Shown here: positions 54,201 through 64,000 of the stretch, one piece after another | Position numbering within the stretch: the first letter of the stretch is position 1 | Layout: each line of letters opens with the position of its first letter | Origin: Onthophagus taurus | Taxonomy: Eukaryota > Arthropoda > Insecta > Coleoptera > Scarabaeidae | Length of the DNA: 64,000 nucleotides | Assembly (NCBI RefSeq): GCF_036711975.1 | Contig: NC_091967.1 | Location: forward strand, 4,712,001-4,776,000 | Direction: 5' to 3' | Notes under the pieces: model-generated | Seen by the model: the letters and a program-made list of their open reading frames with translations, nothing else | Databases searched by the model: none | Told to the model about the DNA's origin: nothing | Position numbers and translations under genes: made by a program

Positions 54201-57200
54201 TAAATACGGCTTCCAGGAATTTTTAAATTAACATCTTTTTTGACACTTTTAGGTTATACGAAAAAGTAAGTTTTATGTCAACATTTTTTTTCTCAATATT
54301 TTTCCCATCCAACCCAACAATTATTATACATCATTTTAAAGAGAAAGCTTTGAGCTTTAATTTAGAATAAGTCTTATTCCTTAATTTCAATAAATACGGC
54401 TTCCAGGAATTTTTAAATTAGCATCTTTTTGACATTTTTAGGTTATACGAAAATGTAAGTTTTCTTTCAACATTTTTTTTCTCAATGTTTTTACAATCCA
54501 ACACAACAATTATTATACATCATTTTAAAGAGAAAGCTTTGAGCTGTAATTTAGAATATGTCTCATTCCTTAATTTCAATAAACACGGCTTCCAGGAATT
54601 TTTAAATTAACATCTTTTTTGATATTTTTAGGTTATACGAAAATGTAAGTTTTCTTTCAACATTTTTTTCTTAATATTTTTCCAATCCAACCCAACAATT
54701 ATTATACATCATTTTAAAGAGAAAGCTTTGAGCTTTAATTTAGAATAAGTCTCATTCCTTAATTTCAATAAATACGGCTTCCAGGAATTTTTAAATTAAC
54801 ATTTTTTTTGACACTTTTAGGTTATACGAAAATGTAAGTTTTATGTCAATAGTTTTTTTTTCAATATTTTTCCAATCCAACCTAACAATTATTATACATC
54901 ATTTTAAAGAGAAAGCTTTGAGCTGTAATTTAGAATAAGTCTCATTCCTTAATTTCAATAAACACGGCTTCCAGGAATTTTTAAATTAACATCTTTTTTG
55001 ATATTTTTAGGTTATACGAAAATGTAAGTTTTCTTTCAACATTTTTTTCTTAATATTTTTCCAATCCAACCCAACAATTATTATACATCATTTTAAAGAG
55101 AAAGCTTTAAGCTTTAATTTAGAATAAGTCTTATTCCTTAATTTCAATAAATACGGCTTCCAGGAATTTTTAAATTAGCATCTTTTTGACATTTTTAGGT
55201 TATACGAAAATGTAAGTTTTCTTTCAACATTTTTTTTCTCAATATTTTTACAATCCAACACAACAATTATTATACATCATTTTAAAGAGAAAGCTTTGAG
55301 CTGTAATTTAGAATATGTCTCATTCCTTAATTTCAATAAACACGGCTTCCAGGAATTTTTAAATTAACATCTTTTTTGATATTTTTAGGTTATACGAAAA
55401 TGTAAGTTTTCTTTCAACATTTTTTTCTTAATATTTTTCCAATCCAACCCAACAATTATTATACATCATTTTAAAGAGAAAGCTTTGAGCTTTAATTTAG
55501 AATAAGTCTCATTCCTTAATTTCAATAAATACGGCTTCCAGGAATTTTTAAATTAACATTTTTTTTGACACTTTTAGGTTATACGAAAATGTAAGTTTTA
55601 TGTCAATAGTTTTTTTTTCAATATTTTTCCAATCCAACCTAACAATTATTATACATCATTTTAAAGAGAAAGCTTTGAGCTGTAATTTAGAATAAGTCTC
55701 ATTCCTTAATTTCAATAAACACGGCTTCCAGGAATTTTTAAATTAACATCTTTTTTGATATTTTTAGGTTATACGAAAATGTAAGTTTTCTTTCAACATT
55801 TTTTTCTTAATATTTTTCCAATCCAACCCAACAATTATTATACATCATTTTAAAGAGAAAGCTTTAAGCTTTAATTTAGAATAAGTCTCATCCCTAAATA
55901 TCAATAAATACGGCTTCCAGGAATTTTTAAATTAGCATCTTTTTGACATTTTTAGGTTATACTAAAATGTAAGTTTTGTTTCAACATTTTTTTTCTCAAC
56001 ATTTTTCCAATACAACCCAACAATTATTATACATCATTGTAAAGAGAAAGCTTTGAGCTTTAATTTAGAATAAGTCTCATTCCTTAATTTCAATAAATAC
56101 GGCTTCCAGGAATTTTTGAATTTGCATCTTTTTTGACACTTAGATTATGCGAAAATGTTGGTTTTTTCTCAATATTCTATCAGATTTTCATCGTTTTGTA
56201 GATACAGGTCTGATAAATAAATATTCAAATTTACTGCGTCTACGAAAATGTCGTAGCGCAAGTTCAAAAGAAAGAGGAAGTTATGAAAATTGTTCTGCCA
56301 AAGCTAGACCCCACTCAAAATGTACTGCGTGCAATGTTTATTTATGTTATAATGAAAGAACTGTTTTTCTGAATGTCATAATGTGATTTAGCTAAAGCAA
56401 GGTTACTTATTTTCTAACGTAATAAAAAATGTATTATTTTTATATTAGAAATAAAAGTTTTTGTATACTGCAACATCACTAAAATATATTTTAATGCTTG
56501 ATGGTACTCTGAAGTACTATTATCTCCCTGGAATGGGGGAATTGCATATTTTGGCCTTTACTGAGTGTATTTTGATAGTGTTTTTATTCTGTCAATTCTT
56601 GTTCAAATTTTTTAGCCTCAAAAAGACAAGTTTCATCCACCACCTGGAGTCCCTTTGGCTGCACTTCAACAAGGTGGGTTAAATCATTCGTCAAATTGGA
56701 ATAGGAATAAAAGCATTTCAGAGGCAAATCTTTTATCAACTGAGTATACAAGATCTTATCATAACAGTCCTCATCACGTTCGTGACCCAAGAAGAAATAG
56801 TGTAGCCGAATTCGGACATCACCATGATGTTGTCGATCATGGGTAATAATAAATCTAAAACATTTTTATCAACAAAGTTTTATTTTTAATCTTATTTTGT
56901 AGTCATATTTTACGTCCTATATCAAAAGCTGAAAGTCATATGTCTTTAGCGACTTCAAGAAGAGGACCATCGGTCATCCGCGGCGATTATCTCAGTGCTG
57001 ATGATGACGTTCCCAGCGCTTTTATTTATCCTCATTTGCAAATATGCGGTTTGGGAGTTCTTCCTCCTTCAACCGGTCTTTGTCAAAAGAAACAGCACCT
57101 GTTACTAAATGATATATCGTTCGAAGTACGCGGAGGTGAGCTGTTAGCTATTATGGCGACTTCTGAAGATGAGGGAACCGCTATTTTGAACGTTCTTGCC

Positions 57201-59254
57201 GGAAGAAGCCAGGCTTTAATCGGCGATATAATTATTAACGGGCAACAAGTTCGAGATCACTCTTTAAGAAATAGAGTTGCTTTCGTTCAAAGCGACGTGA
57301 GTTTATGTAAGGATATGACTGTTGTGCAAACGCTGAGATTTCATTATGATTTGAAGAAACCTACTGCTAAATTAGAACATTTAAAAATTGATGCAATGGA
57401 TAGAGTAAGGATTAAATAAACATTTTTTGTTGAATTAATTGATTCAATTTTTTAGATAAATGTGTTAATTGAAGATTTAGGTTTGGAACAAGTTAGAGAC
57501 ACAAAAGTTTCAAACATGACCACGTCTGAAAGAAAGAGACTAAATGTGGCGTGTCATTTGTTGTTGGATACTGATATTGTCGTTTTGGATCAACCAACAA
57601 GAGGAATGGATATTTTTGATACTTTCTTTTTGGTTGAATATTTAAGACAATGGGCGAATGGTGGTACCGCCAATGCTTTAGGTCGGATAGTAGTTTTAAC
57701 TCTCCACCCACCTACTTATGAAATATTTACAATGCTTTCAAGAATTTTACTTATCTCAGCCGGTCGAACTATGTACAGCGGACGACGGAGAGATATGCTC
57801 CAATATTTCGCAATGGTCGATTATCCATGTCCGTCGTTTAAAAATCCTTCTGATTATTATTGTAAATACAAAATTTTTTTTAAATTGTAATATTAATTTT
57901 TTTATTTTTAGTGGATTTAGTAACTTTAGATGATTTATCAGCAGAAGCGATGTTAGAGTCATCGCAAAGAATCGAACAACTTGCAGAAATTTTCCGACAG
58001 AAACGTGAACCAATGAGCGATCCTGGACCACCCACATCAATACCATTAACTGTTAGAAGTGCTAATTGTATCTCACAAGCTTTCGTTTTATTTTCGTAAG
58101 AAACAATTTAATCATAAATAAATTTTATGATTAATTTATATTTATATTTAGAAAAGCTATGATTTATACACAACCAAGAACATTTTTAAACTGGTTGAGT
58201 CTAATTATATTGGCAGTCAGTTTATCATTAATAATGGGTGCTATATTTTGGGATTTACCAAACAGCGATCAACAATTAAATCTAAATGATAGATTAGGAT
58301 ATCATTACGCTACAATGTGCATAATAATTTGGCCCATTATTCTTTTATTGACACTAATGGAGATTAAAACAAATAGAAAAACTGTTGAACGTGATATAAG
58401 TGATGGTTTATACGGTAGATTTACGTATATTTTTACTAAAGTGAGTTTATTTAATTTTTTTTTAATGTATTAATTTTTTTTAATTATTTTTAGAGTATTG
58501 TAAATATTTTTCCATCCTTATTCGTATGGTTAATATATTTAGTGCCAAGTTACTCTATGAGTGGACTGTATATGCAGAGCGCCACGAATTATAAAGGTTT
58601 TTACATTTATTTAGGTAACTCAATAAATTGATTAATAAATTATTTATGTATAATTTATTTCTTTATTTTTTTCGTAGGTGTTATGCTTCTTTATTTAAGC
58701 TGTTTACAAATATTTACAACAGCATTTATTTATTTAATCCCAATTCCAAATAGGGCAACATTTCTGTCAACAATTATAATGACTGCTTTATTCTTTTCAA
58801 ACGGATATTTAGTCCATTACAAAGATTTGACTACTTGTACAAAATGGATTGAATACATAAGCCCCAATACCTGGGTATTACCATATTTATTAAACAGAGA
58901 ATTATCTACTGAAGCTATTGCAAGCAGTTTTTCAACTACTTTATGCAGGAGTAAACAAGTACGTTTGTTATGTTTAAAATTTAATTAAATACTTCAAAGT
59001 TTTTAATCTTTTAGGTACAACGACAAGATATTATAGTTCAAGCACCTTGTCCATCACCAAATGGAACTCAAATTTTAGTAAATTACGGATATCGAAAAGA
59101 AAATCAAGAATTTTATGATTATGGGGATGCTCCTATAGCTATGGCTGTATTTTACATAGTTTGTACACTTATAGCGTGTTTTGGATTCGTTATGAATTGT
59201 TGCAGAAATAGTTCCTCAAAACACAGGGAGAGGAATAATGGAAACAAGCCCTAG
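51279..59254 (+). CDS. ABCG8: ABCG8-like half transporter with strongly degenerate ATPase domain
   Basis: Twelve coding exons: 51279-51421, 51910-52041, 52209-52346, 52441-52594, 56616-56842, 56903-57404, 57456-57861, 57912-58095, 58152-58440, 58494-58614, 58678-58958, 59015-59254; phases close to 938 aa. An in-frame TAA precedes the ATG, and an acceptor at 51268 implies an upstream non-coding exon. About 320 N-terminal residues are a Ser/Arg/His-rich extension. The nucleotide domain spans about 320-570: the Walker A position reads ATSEDEGTA (350-358), with all glycines and the Lys lost; Q394 is kept; the signature is MTTSE (453-457); Walker B is IVVLDQP, with Gln478 for the catalytic Glu; His516 (TLHPP) is kept. 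The membrane domain follows from about 640 with six predicted helices. PDYY-type DYYLDLVTLDD after the ATPase supports ABCG8 kinship. Intron 4 is 4 kb and carries a piggyBac remnant. Poly(A) signal AATAAA at 59349. Confidence 0.88.
52925..53975 (+). pseudogene. piggyBac transposase fragments
   Basis: Plus-strand fragments in changing frames: NDFVITSASEVSMLEDEEVE (about 52950), then DITFQNNLYATQRNK (53200), a short KPIKRGYKLWCLANKKGYLH (about 53586, the family's K-P-x-K-R-G-x-K block), FDVYEEKSPETEE, and GLGERIVLHLL (53709). Stops and shifts occur throughout, so there is no function. The element then continues into the 189-bp tandem array. Confidence 0.75.
53860..56145. repeat. Tandem array of about 189 bp, 12 copies, with four-unit higher order
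   Basis: CTTCCAGGAAT recurs at 54021, 54210, 54400, 54589, 54778, 54968, 55157, 55346, 55535, 55725, 55914 and 56103, a period of 189-190 bp. A variant with TCAATAGTTTTTTTTTCAAT occurs at 54847 and 55604, 757 bp apart, so four-unit blocks were duplicated. The unit begins as the piggyBac coding sequence around TTTTTTGACACTTTTATGTT at 53863 and recurs until the element's coding sequence resumes at 56145, so the array grew by duplication within the transposon. Confidence 0.9.
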
Positions 59255-59348
59255 ATTAAGTTTACAGTTAGTATTTAGTAAATTATTGTAATGTTTAGGT
59301 AATTTTATCTATTTTAAAATATTATTATTGTGCCGATATACTTTAATT

Positions 59349-59354
59349 AATAAA
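59349..59354 (+). terminator. Poly(A) signal of the ABCG8-like gene
   Basis: AATAAA 95 bp after the stop codon in TTAATTAATAAAAGACC. Confidence 0.5.
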
Positions 59355-59359
59355 AGACC

Positions 59360-61325
59360 ATTTTTGTAAATTATTGCATTTTCTTGCATGAAACTATTTT
59401 TGAGATTATTTCATTATATTGCTGCATTATACTCCCTATTTAGGCAATGAGAAGAGTGCGTTTCCATCAAAGGCAGAAGGAATGATATATTCTCCGTCTT
59501 TTTTATGTATAATGGCGCGACTTGTAAATTTAAAAGAGTTTGAAGTGTTTTGCTCGTATTTTGTGCAGCTTTAAAATGCAATTATTGTATAATTCGTTTT
59601 TTTTTTCTATAATACTTGTCAATGTAAATTTTTTAGGGTTTCTGTTGGTATTATCTAGGACCCTTATAAAGTTTATGTTGTTTTCCTGATTTTTAGTAAC
59701 ATTTTCAGTAACTAAATAGTTGAGGTTAAAATACTAATAAATTTTTAGATAAATACGATTTTAACGAAGTACATATTTGTTGTAAAAACGTGCTACAAAG
59801 TAATTAAATAGAACAAAATAACTTTTCTAGGTAAATAAATGGCAAATAAACACCCCACAACATTTTTTATGCACCTTTTCTTTTTGAATAACGAAAGCTC
59901 AAACGTCAGTGTGACATATTTATATCAAATCATGATAAAACAAAACACCCTGTTAATTTTGCCAACATTACAACAATTTGGCAGGTATTATAGAAAAAAA
60001 ATGAACGGTTTACTTTAATTATAAATTGTCATTGATGAATCAAATAAATTAGAATATATGTAATTTTGTGTGAAATTGAGGTTGAAGATATAATTCAAGA
60101 ATCATCATGTCGCTTAAAAATCGACAATTTTTCTTTAATCGACGGGAAATCACTCAAGTTAGCCTTTACAAATAAAAAAAACTCTAAGTTTTACTACCTA
60201 AATAAAAATTTAAAAAAAGTGTCCTTTCAAAAATGCACATTGATTTATTTCTATTTATTTATTGAACAAGTTGCAAACTGCAAACTAACAAATATAAATT
60301 TGTTAAAATTTTTTTAAAATTCTCGCCTTTTTGGATTTTCAAAGTGATATAAAGATTTGCATATACAGGGTTTCCCAAACGGATAAATTCGGTAAAACCA
60401 CTAAAAACAGTTTATGGCAAAATCGCTAAGACGGGTCTAAAGATTTAAATTTTTTGCAATTATTTGGTATAGATTTAAAATATCTTTCGTCATTTCTAAA
60501 CGAGTAATGACGTCATCGATATATTTTTCAAATAGCAATGCCCCATTTCTATTACGGAATATAAAAGAGGACTTTTTTCTGAATCTAATACAGTCAATGG
60601 GCGCGTTCACCAGAAAATTCCGTTTACGTTGGCAAACGCAAACGGGTTACGATTGCATTGGTGATTTGGTGAACGGCCAATTTTTCTATAGACATATGGT
60701 TTGATAACAACAGATGGCGCTTTAATGACATTTATTTATAATTTTAATTAATTTATAGGTACATACCGCTCAATTTATCATGAATTTCTTCATTTTCAAA
60801 GATAGTATACACTAACCCATTAAATAAATAATTTCGGGTTCTGCCATTCTTTTTTGTTGATTTTAAATTTAAGATGACACAAACACCAAACACCGTTTGC
60901 GATTGCTAACGGAAAAATCATACGATTGATAAAATGGCGGCTGTTTACCAAACACGTTTGAAGTTAGAAAATTTTCAAGAAAAAGTTATCTTAAAATTTC
61001 ATCATTTTTCATTCTTTTGAGATAGAAAAGTAGCAGTAGCCATGCGTAACCATGACAACCAACTGTTTCAGATATCAAAAATGAACCTCAACTGAATGGA
61101 AAATCATGAAACTTTAAGGCAATTTTTCTCGAAAATTTTCTTATGTAGCTAATATTAATTATTAATCCTCTTTCATATTCCGTATTAATCTAATTTCTGT
61201 AAAGTTTGGATGTACGTTTATTGAATTTGCAGAATTTGAAGTTTAGACACTAGATAACTAACAATTTTTGATACTCTTTGTAACTTACAAGCTGTACAAT
61301 AGTTTCAACTGCTGCACAAACCGTA
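59360..61325. other. Intergenic, with a transposon-end-like motif
   Basis: No gene is seen. TATACAGGGTTTCCCAAACG at about 60363 resembles the ends of the mariner-type elements; ACACCCTGTTAA at about 59947 could be a facing decayed end, but the two do not form an obvious element. Short frames at 60066-60317 and 60507-60704 match nothing. Confidence 0.4.
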
Positions 61326-61339
61326 CACCCAAACCAACC

Positions 61340-61650
61340 CAACCCGAATGTTTCTAGTTCTAGGTCTAGTGTTAGTTCTAGTTTTACACTATCACTAGAA
61401 CTAACACAAGACCTAGAACTAGAATCATTTGGGTTTAGCCGTCTTGAGAGACGTGAGGCTAAACCCGAATGTTTCTAGTTCTAGGTCTAGTATTAGTACT
61501 AGTTTTAAATGTTGTTTAGCATTAGCTTCTGGTATATTTTTATTTAAAGAAAAGTAGAATTAACTGGCGCTGTGCGTCTCTTAAGACGGCTAAACCTGAA
61601 TGTTTCTAGTTCTAGGTCTAAATCTAACATTAGTTTTAGTGACAGTGGTG
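61340..61650. repeat. Hairpin repeat family, about two copies
   Basis: The same family as the array at 43.3-45.4 kb: ACCCGAATGTTTCTAGTTCT, ACACTATCACTAGAACTAAC and the core TAGCCGTCTTGAGAGACGTG at about 61437. A second, half copy with TCTTAAGACGGCTAAACCTG follows near 61578 after about 80 bp of unrelated sequence. Confidence 0.8.
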
Positions 61651-62287
61651 ATAGTTAGTATGGATTATTTTAATAAGTTTGCAACCAGTTTAACACCAAT
61701 TGACATATTTTGTAAATATCGGAAATATTTGAAGTATAGGCAACCAAGCTAACGCATATAACAAAAAGAATTTAAATAATTAATTTATTTCATTTCCAAT
61801 TATAAATAATTAATTTAAAACGTTAATAAAGATTAATTAATTAATTTGCACATAAATACCTAACACATTAAATTTATCGTCTTTGAAATACTTTACTTGT
61901 GATTCACGCGGTATTTACAACAAACTAAATTTAAACTGCAAAAATAGACCAATTTAATAACAAAAACATATTAAATTCTTTATTATTAGACGAAACTGTA
62001 CATTTAAGTAGCGGGAATAGTATGCATCTAACAAACAGCTGATTTATTTCCCCACACTTGACCCGCATATTATGTACGGATGACAGTTTAGATTTAAAGC
62101 AAAAAAAAAACAACTCATTTATAAACTTTTCCACTAACAAAGTATCCACGCTTAAGTATTAACCTTAAACGCCACAAAAACCCGATAATTATGCGGCCTT
62201 AAACATTCCTTTTTGCAATTCCTGATGTTGTTTTGCACCGCGTAAGGGGGGAAGTTGTTGTGAAGGTACTTTTCAGTGGGAAAGAAG
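61651..62287. promoter_or_regulatory. Upstream region of OGA
   Basis: Sequence between the hairpin repeats and the OGA start. It becomes less AT-rich from about 62230 (CACCGCGTAAGGGGGGAAG), where the promoter and 5' leader probably lie. No TATA box is evident. Confidence 0.4.
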
Positions 62288-63423
62288 ATGGCAGAAGTAC
62301 ATAACCTACCTAATACAGATAATTTAAATATCAAGAACGGAAATTTTATATGTGGAGTTGTTGAAGGTAAAACGTTATCAATGTTCTTTTTATAAATACA
62401 CAAGTAAATGGAAAAGTTTAGTAGTAGACATTATAGTAGAAATTTTTGAGGTGGTTAAAATTAAATGTTAAACTGTTAATGAGAGGATTTTTAGACTTGT
62501 AGTGTTATTTAAATCTTGTTATTTTGTATGGTTTGTAGGATTTTATGGTAGACCATGGACTACAGAACAGAGAAAGGATTTATTTCAAAAGTAAGTCAAA
62601 ATCTCTTTATTACTAATAAAGTAATTTGCATGTTTTTAATAAAGGATGAAGAAATGGGGTATGGACTCGTATGTTTACGCCCCAAAAGATGATTATAAAC
62701 ACCGAGCATATTGGCGAGAACTTTACACAGTAGAAGAAGCCGAACATTTAACAAGTTTAATAACAGCAGCTCGTGATCAAAACATTACATTTTATTATGC
62801 TTTATCACCGGGTTTGGACATAACTTATAGTAGCTCGAAAGAAGTGACAGTGCTAAAAAGAAAATTAGAACAAGTAGCCCAATTTGGTTGTACGGCTTTT
62901 GCACTTCTCTTTGATGATATCGAACCTGAAATGTCAGAAGCTGATAAAGAGGTGTTCCAATCGTTTGCTCACGCCCAGGTATCCGTTACAAACGAAATTT
63001 ATCAACATTTGGGACAACCCAAGTTCTTTGTATGCCCGACGCAGTATTGCGCCACAAGGGCAGTGCCAAATGTTACTAATTCTGAGTATTTGAATACGTT
63101 AGGAAGTAAGTTAGCACAGGAAATTGATATTATGTGGACTGGATCGAAAGTTATATCGCGATTATTGACTAAAGAAGGTATTCAAGAGATTACTGACATA
63201 TTAAGACGCGCACCGGTTATTTGGGACAATTTACACGCCAATGATTATGATCAGAAGAGGGTGTTTTTGGGGCCATACTCAGGAAGATCTCCTGATTTAA
63301 TTCCAAAATTAAGAGGGGTTTTAACGAATCCTAATTGCGAGTATGGAGCGAATTTTGTTGCTATACATACTTTGGCACAATGGTCTAGATGTAATGTTGA
63401 TGGACAAAGAGATTTAACATTAA
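62288..63423 (+). CDS. OGA: Protein O-GlcNAcase, 5' part
   Basis: Exons 62288-62366, 62539-62590 and 62645 to about 63423; the gene continues beyond the window. OGA removes O-linked GlcNAc from Ser/Thr of nuclear and cytosolic proteins (GH84 family). The visible part is most of the catalytic TIM barrel: [15 protein letters not shown] at about residues 20-34, [26 protein letters not shown]-like [12 protein letters not shown], and [11 protein letters not shown] with the catalytic Asp pair at about 134-135, then [39 protein letters not shown] and [20 protein letters not shown]. The short N-terminus (about 20 residues before the barrel) compares with about 60 in human. The last donor is either GTATGT at 63424 or GTAATT at 63428. 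The histone-acetyltransferase-like C-terminus must lie outside. Confidence 0.93.
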
Positions 63424-63444
63424 GTATGTAATTATAATAATAAA

Positions 63445-64000
63445 TACAGGGTGATTCATATAAGAAGGGACAATTAAGATGATTTAACTCAACTTATCTC
63501 TATACTAAGTTGTACCCCTGAGGAGTTATAGGCCTTCACAGTTGGGTCTTAAATTTTTAAAACATTCAATCAATATCTTGTTAATACATTAAGCTAGAAA
63601 AATCAAATTTGGTATACATTATGAGTGTACCAAGGGTATTAATTGGTAGCAAGTGAGGCCAATTGAGGCTTTTCAAAGGGTTGATTAAAGGTGATGATTA
63701 TTGCAATAACTCAAAAATCAAATAACTTTATAACCTATTTGAAAAAATAAGAGTAAAAAAAGTTTTAGAATTAAATTCCACATTCCACAAGTAATAATGT
63801 ATTAAATCCGCCAAAAGGTTAAAAAAATCGGTCAAAATTTAGTAATTCTTTGTAAAAAAAATTTTTATTTCAATTTAGTACCAATTGGACCGAGTTATGC
63901 ATCACTTGACTAAGCGACAAATGAATAATGTTGATAAAAACGGGATTTTCGCTTTCATCTCTCTAAAAATATAAGCCTTGTGTTTCTGTAAATCGTGGCA
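63445..64000. mobile_element. Left end of a further transposon in OGA intron 3
   Basis: ATACAGGGTGATTCATATAA at 63445, about 20 bp after the exon 3 donor, has the same opening CAGGGTGATTCAT as DD41D element 3 but diverges afterwards. No coding frame is seen before the window ends, so the element's nature and length are unknown. Confidence 0.5.

Larger units (their letters stand above)
52697..56540 (+). mobile_element. Decayed piggyBac-type element
   Basis: TTAA at 52697-52700 followed by CCCTTTGTGTCTCGACGGTA is a typical piggyBac target and end. Subterminal GGTACTTTAAAGTACC (52720-52735) is mirrored by GGTACTCTGAAGTACTATTA at about 56502, followed by CCCTGGAATGGGG, so the right end is placed near 56537, where TTAA has decayed to AATT. 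An acidic N-terminal piece lies at about 52930-53085, and the C-terminal catalytic part and Cys-rich tail (SSKERGSYENCS, CTACNVYLC) end near 56384. It fills intron 4 of the ABCG8-like gene. Confidence 0.7.

Noticed and set aside
59945-60380. Small transposon between ACACCCTGT and ACAGGG motifs
   Set aside because: The two motifs do not extend into an inverted repeat beyond a few bases.

Overview
The window is nuclear DNA of an AT-rich insect genome, probably a beetle. Support for this: many ~50-bp introns with GT..AG borders, single-copy animal genes, Tc1/mariner-type, hAT, piggyBac and non-LTR elements, and no bacterial signals. The order is an inference; no gene here fixes the species.

Genes, left to right: (1) an unrecognised small two-exon gene (+, 169-1064); (2) SMPD4, neutral sphingomyelinase 3 (-, 2144-5297, 11 exons, 838 aa); (3) NCBP3, nuclear cap-binding subunit 3 (+, 6164-8085, 622 aa); (4) OXCT1/SCOT, the mitochondrial ketone-body CoA-transferase (+, 8723-15549, 8 exons, 529 aa); (5) an ABCG5-like half transporter (-, 15663-26881, 10 exons, 643 aa); (6) an ABCG8-like half transporter (+, 51279-59254, 12 coding exons, 938 aa); (7) the 5' part of OGA, O-GlcNAcase (+, 62288 to about 63423, continuing past the right end). 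I rebuilt exons from splice borders and checked that every phase closes. SMPD4 and NCBP3 are divergent. OXCT1 and ABCG5-like converge tail to tail. ABCG5-like and ABCG8-like lie head to head like vertebrate ABCG5/ABCG8, but about 24 kb apart.

Most of the rest is repeats. OXCT1 intron 1 holds a 3.2-kb minisatellite built on a 21-bp motif. Two consecutive introns of the ABCG5-like gene, each apparently ~50 bp originally, have been filled by transposon nests: a palindromic foldback element carrying two DD41D mariner-type elements at mirror positions plus a truncated non-LTR copy (16330-22133), and a third DD41D element with another element inside its terminal repeat (22297-25160). The space between the ABCG genes has a broken hAT element split by a 1.2-kb foldback element, a 529-bp satellite (about 35.1-39.5 kb), an array of 15 hairpins (about 43.5-45.4 kb) and a non-LTR remnant. 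The ABCG8-like gene has a decayed piggyBac-type element with an expanded 189-bp tandem array in one intron.

The most notable biological signal is that both ABCG half transporters have lost key ATP-site residues. If they pair as in vertebrates, neither composite ATP site would be canonical. The most notable structural signals are the mirror-symmetric transposon nest and the dispersed hairpin repeat family (single or few copies at 9.6 kb and 61.4 kb, array at 43.5-45.4 kb).
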